Source of the DNA: PALSA-612 sp963776735
GTDB taxonomy: Bacteria > Actinomycetota > Thermoleophilia > Gaiellales > Gaiellaceae
Assembly (NCBI GenBank): GCA_963776735.1
Contig: CAVZNV010000001.1
Span: 62,001 to 126,000 of the forward strand
Reading direction: 5' to 3'
Length of the DNA: 64,000 bases
The notes below the pieces were generated by a model that was not told the DNA's origin, did no database searches, and was given only the letters and a program-made list of their open reading frames with translations. A program made the position numbers and the translations under genes. Shown here in pieces: positions 23,443 to 32,759 of the stretch; the stretch's first letter is position 1, and the number at the start of each line of letters is the position of its first letter.

Positions 23443-24143
23443 GGCCGCCGGGCGAGTAGCAGATAGCCGAGGGCGCCGCGTTCGACTCCGACGAAGAGTC
23501 GGTCGACCTGGAGCGCAGCGCCGAGGATCGCGACCGCGGGTCGTTGGGTCCGGCTCGGGGCTGCAGGGCCCTGCGCCGTCAGCCGCGGTTCGTAGATGCG
23601 GCGGTGGTAGAGGCTCGAGACCGGAAAGCCCCAGGGGCGCAGCCGCACGACGCTGAGTCCTGCGCCTGCGCAAAGGTCGAGCAGCGCGGGCCGCGTATAG
23701 CGGCGGTGGTGCCCGGCCCACTCGTCGCTGGGACCGAACCAGGCGGGGTTCGCTGGCACCGACATCGCGACGACCCCCTCCGGACGCACGACGCGGGCGG
23801 TCTCGCGCAGGCCGGCCAGGTCGTCCTCGACGTGCTCCAGCACCTCGCCGAGGACGGCTCCGTCGAAGGCCGAGTCCTCGAACGGCAGCGCCTCGGCGGA
23901 CGCCGCGACGACCGGGCCGTTCACGCGGGTGCGCAGCAGCTCGACGGCGCGCTGCGACGGCTCGACGCTCGTCACGCGGAACCCGCGCGCCTCGAGCGCC
24001 TGTGTGAACGTCCCCTGCCCGGCGCCGACGTTCAGGAGCGCGGGTCCGGGCCGCCCCGAAAGCAGCAGCTTCAGCAGCAGCGACTCGCGCAGGCGATGCC
24101 GCGGCCCGACGAAGTCGGGGTCGAATTCGGCGTCGGTAGGCAT
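23439..24143 (-). CDS. SAM-dependent methyltransferase, class I
   Basis: A 234-residue Rossmann-type methyltransferase. Motif I is L-N-V-G-A-G-Q-G-T near residues 37-45, the acidic residue ending strand 2 is in S-V-E-P near 59-62, and L-G-E-V-L-E-H-V-E-D-D-L near 97-108 is the post-II region typical of UbiE/COQ5-like and glycan methyltransferases. The N-terminal R-H-R-L-R-E-S helix resembles small-molecule or sugar O-methyltransferases. It lies between the protease (shared CTAG stop) and the divergent UXS gene, so methylation of a sugar or lipid carrier is plausible but unproven. Confidence 0.85.
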   Translation of the reverse strand: MPTDAEFDPDFVGPRHRLRESLLLKLLLSGRPGPALLNVGAGQGTFTQALEARGFRVTSVEPSQRAVELLRTRVNGPVVAASAEALPFEDSAFDGAVLGEVLEHVEDDLAGLRETARVVRPEGVVAMSVPANPAWFGPSDEWAGHHRRYTRPALLDLCAGAGLSVVRLRPWGFPVSSLYHRRIYEPRLTAQGPAAPSRTQRPAVAILGAALQVDRLFVGVERGALGYLLLARRP

Positions 24144-24201
24144 GCAGTGAAGATTGAGTAAACCTCCCCGTCACCCTGCGCGAGCGTGCGTACCGCCCGG
24201 C

Positions 24202-24207
24202 TAGCAT
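24202..24207 (+). promoter_or_regulatory. Leaderless-type -10 (TAGCAT)
   Basis: TAGCAT ends 9 nt before the GTG at 24217, in the 73-nt divergent gap with the methyltransferase gene. Confidence 0.45.
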
Positions 24208-24216
24208 GACCTTCGA

Positions 24217-25150
<934 letters not shown>

Positions 25151-25161
<11 letters not shown>

Positions 25162-26293
25162 GCTCGCCGCCGTGTCGGCGGCGGGTTTCGCGGCACTGTG
25201 CGTGGCCGCGGCGACGCTGTCCGCGTCGACCCAGTCGACGCACATGCAGATCGGGATCTACGACGAGGGCGTCACGCTCTACGGCACGCCTGCGCAGAGC
25301 TTCGCCGTTTTCCGCTCGCTGCACGTGCAGGTCGTCCGGATCAACCTGCACTGGGGCGGAACCCCGGCGGTGGCGACCCGCCGGCCGTTCAACGCCGCCG
25401 ACCCGAACGACGCGGCGTACGACTGGGCGCCGTACGACCGCGTCGTGCAGAACGCGGCGAAATACGGCACGCAGATCCTCTTCTCGATCGTCGACACACC
25501 CGGCTGGGCGAACGGGGGCGCCGGCAAGAACCACGCGCCGCGGAACCCTGCCGACCTGCGCTCCTTCGCGCTTGCGGCCGCGACGCGGTACAGCGGGTCG
25601 TGGACGGCGAGCGACGGAACGCGGCTACCGGCGGTGAAGCTCTGGGCGGCCTGGAACGAGCCGAACAACCCCGTCTTCCTGACGCCGCAGTACAAGAAGG
25701 TCGGCGGAAAGTGGGTGGCGCAGAGCGCGCGCGACTACGCGAAGATCTGCGAGGCCGTCTACGCGGGCGTGCACGCGGCGCGGGTGAGCGGCGACAAGGT
25801 CGCGTGCGGGCTGACTGCGCCCCGCGGGTCGAACAACCCGAACGCCCGTCCGTCCGTCGCTCCGCTCACGTTCCTCCAGGCGGTGTACAACGCCGGGCTG
25901 CGCCATTTCGACGCCTGGGCGCACCACCCGTACTACGTCAGCCCGGCCGAGACGCCGACGAGCAGGCCGGCGGCGCGGACGACGGTCACGCTGGGCAACA
26001 TCGACACGCTGATCGCCCTCCTGACGAAGCTGTACGGGAACAAGCCGCTCTGGATCACGGAGTACGGCTGGCAGACGAATCCACCGGACAAGTTCTTCGG
26101 CGTGTCGTGGGCGAAGCAGGCGAGCTACCTGACGGAGGCGTTCGCGATCGCGCGGAAGAACCCGCGTATCCAGCTGATGCTCTGGTTCCTGCTCCGCGAC
26201 GAGCCGAACCTCGCCGGCTGGCAGTCAGGCCTCGAGACGACGACCGGCAAGAAGAAGCCGTCGTACTCGGCCTACCAGCACCTGCCCCACTAG
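25151..26293 (+). CDS. Secreted clan-A glycoside hydrolase (GH5/GH39-like)
   Basis: A 380-residue exported TIM-barrel enzyme. The TTG at 25151, inside the UXS stop region, is chosen because it gives a good signal peptide (L-G-R-R-L-A-A-V-S-A-A-G); a GTG at 25172 is the alternative. The acid/base Glu is in W-A-A-W-N-E-P-N-N-P near 165 and the nucleophile Glu in W-I-T-E-Y-G-W near 305, the strand-4/strand-7 pair of clan GH-A. The overlap with a glycan gene suggests trimming of the polymer made here, as is common for capsule-locus hydrolases. The stop lies 1 nt before a 21-bp palindrome. Confidence 0.85.
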
Positions 26294-26294
26294 C

Positions 26295-26315
26295 CAAGTA
26301 ACAGACTGTTACTTG
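26295..26315. repeat. 21-bp perfect palindrome, copy 1
   Basis: Its core is AAGTAACAGACTGTTACTT, symmetric about the A at 26305. It starts 1 nt after the hydrolase stop. A nearly matching inverted copy lies at 26361-26377; the 45 nt between them show nothing else. Confidence 0.8.
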
Positions 26316-26360
26316 CACGTGAGGCGCGAGGCACCAGGCGCGGGCTGAGGCGAGTCGGCT

Positions 26361-26377
26361 AGTGACAGTCTGTTACT
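26361..26377. repeat. Imperfect palindrome, copy 2
   Basis: AGTGACAGTCTGTTACT is symmetric about the T at 26369 with one mismatch. On the minus strand it reads AAGTAACAGACTGTCACT, identical to copy 1 for the first 14 nt. It contains the TAA stop of the minus-strand GT4 gene. A CTAG precedes each copy (26290 and 26359). Confidence 0.7.
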
Positions 26378-27554
26378 TGGTCGCGAGGAGCCTGCGGTAC
26401 AGCCGGTCGACGTCGTCGAGGAGGCGCTCGACCGAGTAGCGCTCGTGGACGGAGGCGCGGCCGGCTTCGCCCATGCGGTGGCGGAGCGATGCGTCCGCGG
26501 CAAGCTGCGACAGGCGCTCGGCCATCCCGTCCACGTCGCCCGGCTCGACGAGGAAGCCGTCGACGCCGTCGCGCACCACGTCCGGCACGCCGCCCACGCG
26601 GGTCGCGACCACCGGCCTGCCGCCGGCCAGCGCCTCGATCGCGCTCACCGGCGTCCCCTCGTTCGCGGACGGAAGGATCAGCGCGTCGAACGCCGCGTAG
26701 TAGTCCGCCACGTCCTTCTGGTAGCCGAGGAAGAGACTGTCCCGCACGATGCCGAGCTCGTGCGCCCGCTGCTCCGTCGAGTCGCGGTCTGGCCCGTCGC
26801 CGACCATGCAGAGCACCGCGTCGACGCCCCGCTCGCGCAACCGCCGCACGGCCTGGAGCACGTCGCCGGTCCGCTTCACCGCGGTCATCCGGCCGATCCA
26901 GCCGACGACGAAGCGGTCGTCCGGAATCCCGAGCGCGCGCCGCGTCTCCGCGCGTGCAGCGTCGAAGCCGTTCTCTCCGACGCGCTGGTCGAGCTCGATC
27001 CCGAGCCGGACGACCTCGAACTTCTCCGCCGGCGCGACACCGAGCGAAACGAGGTCGTCGCGGACTTCGGGACTGACCGCGATCAGGGCGGTCGACTGCC
27101 GCGCGAGCCACCGTTCGAGGAGCCGGAACGCCGTCGACCGCGCCGGGTCGAAATAGCCGCGCAGAACGTGGCCGTGAAAGGTGTGGACGACGATCGGCGG
27201 GCCGGCGTCACCGAGCAGCCGCGCGGCGAGGCGTCCGATCGTGCCCGCCTTCGCCGTGTGCGTGTGGAGGATGTGCGGCCGCACCTCGCGGATCAGGTCG
27301 GCCAGGTGGTAGACGGCTCGCAGGTCGCGAAGCGGCGAGATCTCCCGGTGCAGCTCGGGAATCGTGACGATCGGGACGCCGAGCCCCTCGGCGACGCCGG
27401 CCATCGACTCCTCACCGAGCGCGAGCGAGCCGGCGACGAGCGTCGTGTCGTAGCCGCGATCGCGCAGTCCGGCCGAGAGGTAGGCGACGTGCAGCGCCGG
27501 CCCGCCCATGTTCAGCCGCGCAATCACGCGGAGAACGCGAATGCGCTCAGACAA
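26373..27554 (-). CDS. Glycosyltransferase family 4
   Basis: A complete 393-residue GT4: acceptor-side G-G-P-A-L-H near 17-22, H-T-H-T-A-K-A-G near 96-103, donor-side R-M-T-A-V-K-R near 224-230, V-G-D-G-P-D near 255, and E-x7-E in N-E-G-T-P-V-S-A-I-E near 300-309. The start is a TTG at 27554 that overlaps the epimerase stop by 8 nt, making it the last gene of a minus-strand series (polymerase, methyltransferase, epimerase, GT). The stop codon lies inside a palindromic repeat. Its fold resembles capsule GTs of the PssF/WcaL type; sugar not assignable. Confidence 0.9.
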   Translation of the reverse strand: MSERIRVLRVIARLNMGGPALHVAYLSAGLRDRGYDTTLVAGSLALGEESMAGVAEGLGVPIVTIPELHREISPLRDLRAVYHLADLIREVRPHILHTHTAKAGTIGRLAARLLGDAGPPIVVHTFHGHVLRGYFDPARSTAFRLLERWLARQSTALIAVSPEVRDDLVSLGVAPAEKFEVVRLGIELDQRVGENGFDAARAETRRALGIPDDRFVVGWIGRMTAVKRTGDVLQAVRRLRERGVDAVLCMVGDGPDRDSTEQRAHELGIVRDSLFLGYQKDVADYYAAFDALILPSANEGTPVSAIEALAGGRPVVATRVGGVPDVVRDGVDGFLVEPGDVDGMAERLSQLAADASLRHRMGEAGRASVHERYSVERLLDDVDRLYRRLLATK

Positions 27555-28473
27555 GCAGCGTTTCCGCGGTCAGGCGCAGGCCGTCTTCGAACCCGACGCG
27601 AGGCTCCCAGCCGAGGGTCTCGCGCGCGGACGCGATGTCGGCGAACGAGTCGCGGATGTCGCCCGGCCGCGGTGCCGTGTGCACCCTGTCGACGGACGTC
27701 TCGAGCAGGCTCCCGATCGTGTCCAGCAGCTCGTTGACGCTGTGCGGCGCGCCGGCCGCGACGTTGAAGATGCGCCCGCTCGCCCCCAGCGCGTCGGCGG
27801 CGAGGAGGTTGGCGTCGATCACGTTCGCGACGTAGGTGAAGTCGCGCGCCTGGCCGCCGTCGCCGAACACCGTCACCTGCTCGCCGGCGGCGACCGCCGT
27901 CAGGAACTTCGGCACGGCCGCGGCGTACTCGGAGCTCGGGTTCTGGCGCGGCCCGAACACGTTGAAGTACCGCAGCACGACGGTCTCGAACGTCTCGTAG
28001 ACGCGGCTGAACGAGACGCAGTAACGCTCCGCCGCGAGCTTTGCTACGCCGTACGGCGAGATCGGGTCGACCGGGCCGGACTCGCGCGCGGGCAGCTCCG
28101 CCGAGCTGCCGTAGACCGACGACGACGAGGCGAAGACGACGCGGCGTACGCCCTCGTCGCGCGCGGCGAGCAGCACGTTCAGCGTGCCCTCCACGTTGAC
28201 GGCGCTCGTCGTCAGCGGATCCTGGACCGACCGTGGCACCGAGCCGAGCGCGCCGAGATGGAAGACGACCTCGCTCCCGCGCACGGCGTTGTGCACGCGC
28301 TCGTAGCTGCGCAGCTCGCCCTCGACCACCTGGATATCGAGCCCCTCGAGGTTGTCGCGGTTCCCGGTCGAGTAGTTGTCGAGCACGCGCACCTCGTCAC
28401 CGCGATCGAGCAGTGCGCGCACGAGATGCGACCCGATGAACCCGCCGCCGCCCGTGACCAGGACGCGACTCAT
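27547..28473 (-). CDS. NAD-dependent UDP-sugar epimerase, GalE/WbpP-like
   Basis: A 308-residue extended short-chain dehydrogenase: G-G-G-G-F-I-G-S-H near 8-16, D-N-Y-S-T-G near 32-37, V-F-A-S-S-S-S-V-Y-G near 108-117, catalytic Y-G-V-A-K near 135-139, and F-G-P-R-Q-N-P near 165. The D-N-x-S-T-G and P-R-Q-N-P features fit UDP-GlcNAc/UDP-Glc 4-epimerases of O-antigen clusters. The ATG overlaps the methyltransferase stop by 4 nt and its own stop overlaps the GT4 start, so it is made in an operon with Wzy. Confidence 0.88.
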   Translation of the reverse strand: MSRVLVTGGGGFIGSHLVRALLDRGDEVRVLDNYSTGNRDNLEGLDIQVVEGELRSYERVHNAVRGSEVVFHLGALGSVPRSVQDPLTTSAVNVEGTLNVLLAARDEGVRRVVFASSSSVYGSSAELPARESGPVDPISPYGVAKLAAERYCVSFSRVYETFETVVLRYFNVFGPRQNPSSEYAAAVPKFLTAVAAGEQVTVFGDGGQARDFTYVANVIDANLLAADALGASGRIFNVAAGAPHSVNELLDTIGSLLETSVDRVHTAPRPGDIRDSFADIASARETLGWEPRVGFEDGLRLTAETLLV

Positions 28474-29210
28474 CGCGGCCGCTCCGCGACGACGTGGTAG
28501 TTGAGGAAGATCGAGCCGGGTTTCGTGGCCCGCAGCGCAGGGATGCGCCGGTCGAATGCGGCGCCGGTCGTGTTCATCGTCCAGACGAATCCTTTCGCGA
28601 CAGGGGTGAGATGCGCGCGACGGAAGAGGATGTCGGCGTAGATCGCGCTCATGGCGGCGAGGCAGGTCGCCGTGCCGCCCGCCGGCTCGACCGTGACCGA
28701 GTCCCATTCGCCGTTGCGCAGGAAGAGCAGCTCGAGCCCGCTGTGCGTCCAGCGCCAGTGATCCTCGGGAGCCGGATGGTAGACCTGGACGCCGTGGGTC
28801 GACGCGAGGACGCGTCCGCCCGGCGCGGTCACGCGGTGGAGCTCGCTGACCGCCTGGTCGGGGTCGCCCGCGTGCTCGAGCACCTGCGTGCAGAGGACGA
28901 CGTCGAAGGACCCGTCCTCGACGGGCAAGTCCTCGACCGGCCCGAGCATGTCGGCGTACGGGTTGTCGATGTCGATGTCGATGCCCACGTACTCGGTTGC
29001 ATGCTCGGCGAAGTAGGGGTAGTACGGCTTCTTGCCGCAGCCGATGTCGAGCACACGGAAGTTCCCGAAGTCGGCGACCGCCCGCGCCGCCTCGGCCTGG
29101 AGCCAGCGCGCGAGGTGGACCCGCGTCGGGTACGTGACAGAGCTCTTCTTCGGCTTCCGGTGCAGCTCGCCGGGCCAGTCCGCGACGGGCGGCTGCTCAG
29201 TCCCGAGCAC
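28470..29210 (-). CDS. SAM-dependent methyltransferase
   Basis: A 246-residue class I methyltransferase: motif I L-D-I-G-C-G-K-K-P-Y near 54-63, V-G-I-D-I-D near 74-79, the D-V-V-L-C-T-Q-V-L-E-H motif near 103-113, and a G-G-R-V-L-A strand near 131. The middle part W-R-W-T-H-S-G-L is typical of methyltransferases in glycan clusters. It overlaps Wzy upstream by 14 nt and the epimerase downstream by 4 nt, so it probably methylates the repeat unit or chain end. GTG start. Confidence 0.85.
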   Translation of the reverse strand: MLGTEQPPVADWPGELHRKPKKSSVTYPTRVHLARWLQAEAARAVADFGNFRVLDIGCGKKPYYPYFAEHATEYVGIDIDIDNPYADMLGPVEDLPVEDGSFDVVLCTQVLEHAGDPDQAVSELHRVTAPGGRVLASTHGVQVYHPAPEDHWRWTHSGLELLFLRNGEWDSVTVEPAGGTATCLAAMSAIYADILFRRAHLTPVAKGFVWTMNTTGAAFDRRIPALRATKPGSIFLNYHVVAERPR

Positions 29211-30585
29211 GGACGAGCTCCTTTCCGCCGGCGGCGACGACCGCGAAGCCGAGCGCGAGCCAGAGCAGCGCGTCGGACGGGATCCCGGCTACCAGTCCGA
29301 GCGCGCTGAGCACGCCCATCACGAGCACGAGCCACATCATCGAGACGAGCGCGGTGACCGCGACTGCGGGCGGCGCGCGTAGGGCGGCACGGGCGGCGAC
29401 GAAGAGGCCGGCCGCGAGCAGCCCGAGGAAGGTGAGCAGCCCGACGATCCCGAGGTCGGACATGGCCTGGACGAATGCGTTCTGGACGCCCCACGGGTGC
29501 TGCACCGAGGGGAACGCGAGCGCGGGCGTCCCGGGGAACTCGCGGTGGGCGGCGGGCAGGTACGGCGCGTAGACCCGATGCTCCGTGCTCGCCTGCCAGC
29601 CGGCGCCGCCGATCGGGTTGTCCTCGAAGATCCGCCAACCGATGTACACGAGCATCGTCCGCTGCACGTAGCTCTCGACGCCGTTCTGCCGCTGCGTCTG
29701 GCCGATGCCGACGAAGCGCAGGAACTGGTGGATCTCGCCGGCGCGCATGACGAAGACACCGCCGAGGACGACGAGCGTGATGCCGCCGATCGCGAGGCCG
29801 CGACGCAGGTCGAGCCAGTGCCGGAGCCAGGTGGCGAGCCCGAGCGCTGCTGCCGCGATCGCCAGTCCGGCGGCGTCCGCGACCGAGGCGGAGATGACGA
29901 TCCCGATCACGCCGGAGAGGCCGGCGGCGACGAGCACGGCCGTGCGCGGACGCCACACCGGTCGCAGCCCGATGCCGACGAGGCAGATCACGAGCGCCGC
30001 GCCAGACAGCGCCGCGAAGTCGTGGTGTCCGAGGAAGGAGGGCTGTCTCCGGCCGGCGGCCCACGCCTCGAGGATGTCGGCTCCGAAGATCTGCGCGATC
30101 CCGACGATCGTCGCGACGACCGACCAGGCGACGAGCGCACCGACGACCCACTGCGCGTCGCGTCGCGTGCGCACGAGCAGCGGCACGGAGAGGGCCAGCA
30201 GCGCGTACTCGGCGAACTTCGCCGCCGTCACCGCGTGCGTCGCCGACTCGTAGCTCGAGGCCCACAGCTTCGGGTAGACGCTGGCCGCGAACACGTCCAG
30301 CAGGAAGATCCCGCCCGCGATCCAGATCGGCAGCCCGGGACGCAGCGGCGCAAAGCCGCGGCGGATCCCGGCGACGAGCGCGGTCACGCCGACGACGAGC
30401 AGGACGAAGTCGGAGAGCACGACGTGCTCGTGCGCGGAGCCCGTGTGCAGCGTGAAGCCGGGCTGGTAGTCGACGTGCAGGAAGAGGATCGGCAGCGCGG
30501 CCGCGAGCACGACCGAGGCCGGGAGGGTGAGGTGAAACGTCCGCCCAGCCGCCGCGGCGCCAGCCTGGTGCTGTCGGACGGCCAT
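29197..30585 (-). CDS. O-antigen ligase / Wzy-type polymerase
   Basis: A 462-residue polytopic protein with about 11-12 hydrophobic segments and one large extracytoplasmic loop near residues 290-360 carrying Arg/His-rich polar sequence, the layout of the O-antigen ligase superfamily (Wzy, WaaL). In a monoderm a polymerase is likelier than a lipid A ligase. The ATG at 30585 has TAAAGT 8 nt upstream; frame extending further upstream is antisense to the phosphatase gene. First gene of the minus-strand unit with methyltransferase, epimerase and GT4; the flippase gene is on the facing unit. Confidence 0.85.
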   Translation of the reverse strand: MAVRQHQAGAAAAGRTFHLTLPASVVLAAALPILFLHVDYQPGFTLHTGSAHEHVVLSDFVLLVVGVTALVAGIRRGFAPLRPGLPIWIAGGIFLLDVFAASVYPKLWASSYESATHAVTAAKFAEYALLALSVPLLVRTRRDAQWVVGALVAWSVVATIVGIAQIFGADILEAWAAGRRQPSFLGHHDFAALSGAALVICLVGIGLRPVWRPRTAVLVAAGLSGVIGIVISASVADAAGLAIAAAALGLATWLRHWLDLRRGLAIGGITLVVLGGVFVMRAGEIHQFLRFVGIGQTQRQNGVESYVQRTMLVYIGWRIFEDNPIGGAGWQASTEHRVYAPYLPAAHREFPGTPALAFPSVQHPWGVQNAFVQAMSDLGIVGLLTFLGLLAAGLFVAARAALRAPPAVAVTALVSMMWLVLVMGVLSALGLVAGIPSDALLWLALGFAVVAAGGKELVRARD

Positions 30586-30593
30586 CGGCGGCC

Positions 30594-30599
30594 ACTTTA
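30594..30599 (-). promoter_or_regulatory. Leaderless-type -10 (TAAAGT) for Wzy operon
   Basis: Read leftward, TAAAGT ends 8 nt before the ATG at 30585 in the 73-nt divergent gap. Confidence 0.45.
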
Positions 30600-30646
30600 A
30601 CCGGCCGCCGTGATGAGAATCCGTTGGCTCCGGCGGAGGCTCGGCG

Positions 30647-30652
30647 TAGGCT
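30647..30652 (+). promoter_or_regulatory. Leaderless-type -10 (TAGGCT)
   Basis: TAGGCT ends 6 nt before the GTG at 30659. It opens the rightward run of phosphatase, flippase and glycosyltransferases. Confidence 0.45.
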
Positions 30653-30658
30653 GCGGAG

Positions 30659-31393
30659 GTGCCCGATTCAGGCCTGCTCGCGTTCGCGCTCGAATTGGCC
30701 GACCTGGCCGATTCCGTCAGCCTCCCGCGCTTCCGTGCAGCTGACCTGCGTATCGAGACGAAGCCCGATCTGACTCCGGTGACCGATGCCGACCGGGCGG
30801 TCGAGCGGGCGCTCCGCGAGCGGATCGAGGCCGCCCGGCCGGGCGACGCCGTCTTCGGCGAGGAGGAGGGCGGAGCCGCCGTGGCTTCGGGCTGGGTGAT
30901 CGACCCGATCGACGGCACGCGGAACTTCTCGCGCGGAGTACCGGTCTGGGCGACGCTGATTGCGTTCGAACGCGAGGGCGTTCCGGAGTGCGGCGTCGTC
31001 TCCGCTCCGGCGCTGGGCCGCCGGTGGTGGGGCGCGCGCGCGGAGGGAGCCTTCCGCGACGGCGAGCGCATACGCGTTTCCGCGGTCGCCCGGATCCCCG
31101 ACGCAGCGGTTGCGGCGTCCTACGCGCGCGACCTCACGGCGCTCGAGCCGGTGGTCTGGCACCTCCGCGGCTTCGGCGACTTCTGGCAGCACATGCTCGT
31201 CGCGGAGGGCGCGCTCGACGCCGCGGTCGATGCGCACCTCGCACGCTGGGACACGGCGGCGCTCGTGCCGATCGTCGAGGAAGCGGGCGGCCGGATCACA
31301 GGGCTCGACGGCGGGCCTCCACGTGACGGCGAGCAGGTCGTCAGCTCGAACGGCCTGATCCACGACGAGGTGCTGGCGGTTCTCGGCGCCTGA
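30659..31393 (+). CDS. Inositol-monophosphatase-family phosphatase (HisN-like)
   Basis: A 244-residue Mg-dependent phosphatase. The metal-site motifs are all present: G-E-E-E-G near 67-71, W-V-I-D-P-I-D-G-T-R-N-F near 79-90, and W-D-T-A-A near 198-202. The short length and D-P-I-D-G-T-R-N-F match histidinol-phosphate or sugar-phosphate phosphatases of actinobacteria as well as true inositol phosphatases. Its place before the flippase suggests dephosphorylation of a sugar precursor or 3'-phosphoadenosine 5'-phosphate, but histidine synthesis cannot be excluded. Confidence 0.87.
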   Translation: MPDSGLLAFALELADLADSVSLPRFRAADLRIETKPDLTPVTDADRAVERALRERIEAARPGDAVFGEEEGGAAVASGWVIDPIDGTRNFSRGVPVWATLIAFEREGVPECGVVSAPALGRRWWGARAEGAFRDGERIRVSAVARIPDAAVAASYARDLTALEPVVWHLRGFGDFWQHMLVAEGALDAAVDAHLARWDTAALVPIVEEAGGRITGLDGGPPRDGEQVVSSNGLIHDEVLAVLGA

Positions 31394-31406
31394 GAGGGCA
31401 CACTGG

Positions 31407-32759
31407 TTGGTCGTGAGCAGCTTCCTCCGCTCGAACTTCCGCCGCTCGGCAGCCGCGGCAGGCATCTACATCTCGGTCGGCTTCGGGTTCCTCGCCACCG
31501 TCCTGACGAAGCGGCAGATGGACACCGTCGAGTTCGGGCTCCTCTCGACCGTGATCGTCAGCGCGGGCTTCTTCCAGACGCTGCTCGACTTCACCGCCGA
31601 GGAGGCGCTGGTCAAGTACGGCTTCGACTACACGACGGCCGGCGACTGGGGGCGGCTGCGCCGGCTGTTTCGCGCGGCGCTCGTCGTCAAGATGGCGGGT
31701 GGGCTGGCGGCGGCGGTCGTGCTGGTCGCGATGGCGCCGTTCGCCGACCGGATCTTCCACGGCCACGACCTCGAGGTGCCGTTCCTGATCGCGTCGCTGC
31801 TTCCGTTTCTCCAGAGCCCGGAGGGCGTGTCGAGCGCGGCGCTGATCCTGCACGGCCGCTACGACATCCGCGGCTGGATGCTCGCATCGTCGATGGCGCT
31901 GCGCCTTGCAGGTCTCGCGATCGGCGCGCACTACGGCGTGACCGATGCGGTGATCGGGCTCGTCATCTCCCAGGCCGCGGCGACGTTGATCCTCGGCGGA
32001 GCAGGCATCTACGCGTTCCGTAGGTTCCCGCACGCCGACCACATGCAGCTCGGGGCGCACCGCCGCGGGATCCTCGGCTTCGTCGTCCAGTCGAGCATCG
32101 CCACCGGCGTGGTGTCGTTGCGCGGGACGCTGTCGCCGATCCTGCTCGGCGTCGTCACGAACCCGACCGAGCTCGGCTACTTCCGCATCGCGCAGTCGCC
32201 GCAGAACGGGTTCGCATCGCTGTCGGCGCCCGTGCGGCTGATCATGCTCACCGAGCAGACGCGGGACTGGTCGCAGGGCGCATTCTCGGCCGTGTTCGCG
32301 GGACTGAAGCGATACATGATCGGCGCCACGCTGCTGATGGTCGTGGTCGTGCCGCCGCTGTTCGTGTTCATGCAGGACCTGATCCGGATCGTCTTCTACC
32401 CGGGCGGGAACGGTGCGCACGACGCGGCGAACATCGCACCGGCCGCGCGCTTCGTGCTCGTCGCCGGCGCGCTGCAGGTGATCTGGGGCTGGTCGAAGTC
32501 GTTCCCGGTCTCGATCGGCCGGCCGGGTCTGCGGGTGTTCGCGCACGGGATCGAGTCGGCGGTTCTGATCCCGCTCGTGGTCGTCTTCGGACTCGCGTGG
32601 GGCGCGACCGGAGCGGGAGCCGCGGTGCTCGTCTCGACGGTCGTCTTCTGCGCGCTCTGGACGGTGCTGCTCGTTCGCATCCATCGCGAGCCGCGCGCTG
32701 CGCCGACGGCGACTCCGGCGCCGAGCACGGTTGAGATCGAAGCGTCGGGCGGGCTGTGA
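31407..32759 (+). CDS. Polysaccharide flippase (Wzx/MATE-like)
   Basis: A 450-residue polytopic protein with about 12 transmembrane segments and an N-terminus (F-R-R-S-A-A-A-A-G-I-Y-I) typical of the oligosaccharide flippase family. It would turn the undecaprenyl-linked repeat unit to the outer face for the Wzy-type polymerase encoded at 29197-30585. The TTG at 31407 has GAGAGG about 9 nt upstream; the GTG at 31413 is an alternative. Its TGA overlaps the GTG of the first GT4 of a long run. Confidence 0.87.
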   Translation: MVVSSFLRSNFRRSAAAAGIYISVGFGFLATVLTKRQMDTVEFGLLSTVIVSAGFFQTLLDFTAEEALVKYGFDYTTAGDWGRLRRLFRAALVVKMAGGLAAAVVLVAMAPFADRIFHGHDLEVPFLIASLLPFLQSPEGVSSAALILHGRYDIRGWMLASSMALRLAGLAIGAHYGVTDAVIGLVISQAAATLILGGAGIYAFRRFPHADHMQLGAHRRGILGFVVQSSIATGVVSLRGTLSPILLGVVTNPTELGYFRIAQSPQNGFASLSAPVRLIMLTEQTRDWSQGAFSAVFAGLKRYMIGATLLMVVVVPPLFVFMQDLIRIVFYPGGNGAHDAANIAPAARFVLVAGALQVIWGWSKSFPVSIGRPGLRVFAHGIESAVLIPLVVVFGLAWGATGAGAAVLVSTVVFCALWTVLLVRIHREPRAAPTATPAPSTVEIEASGGL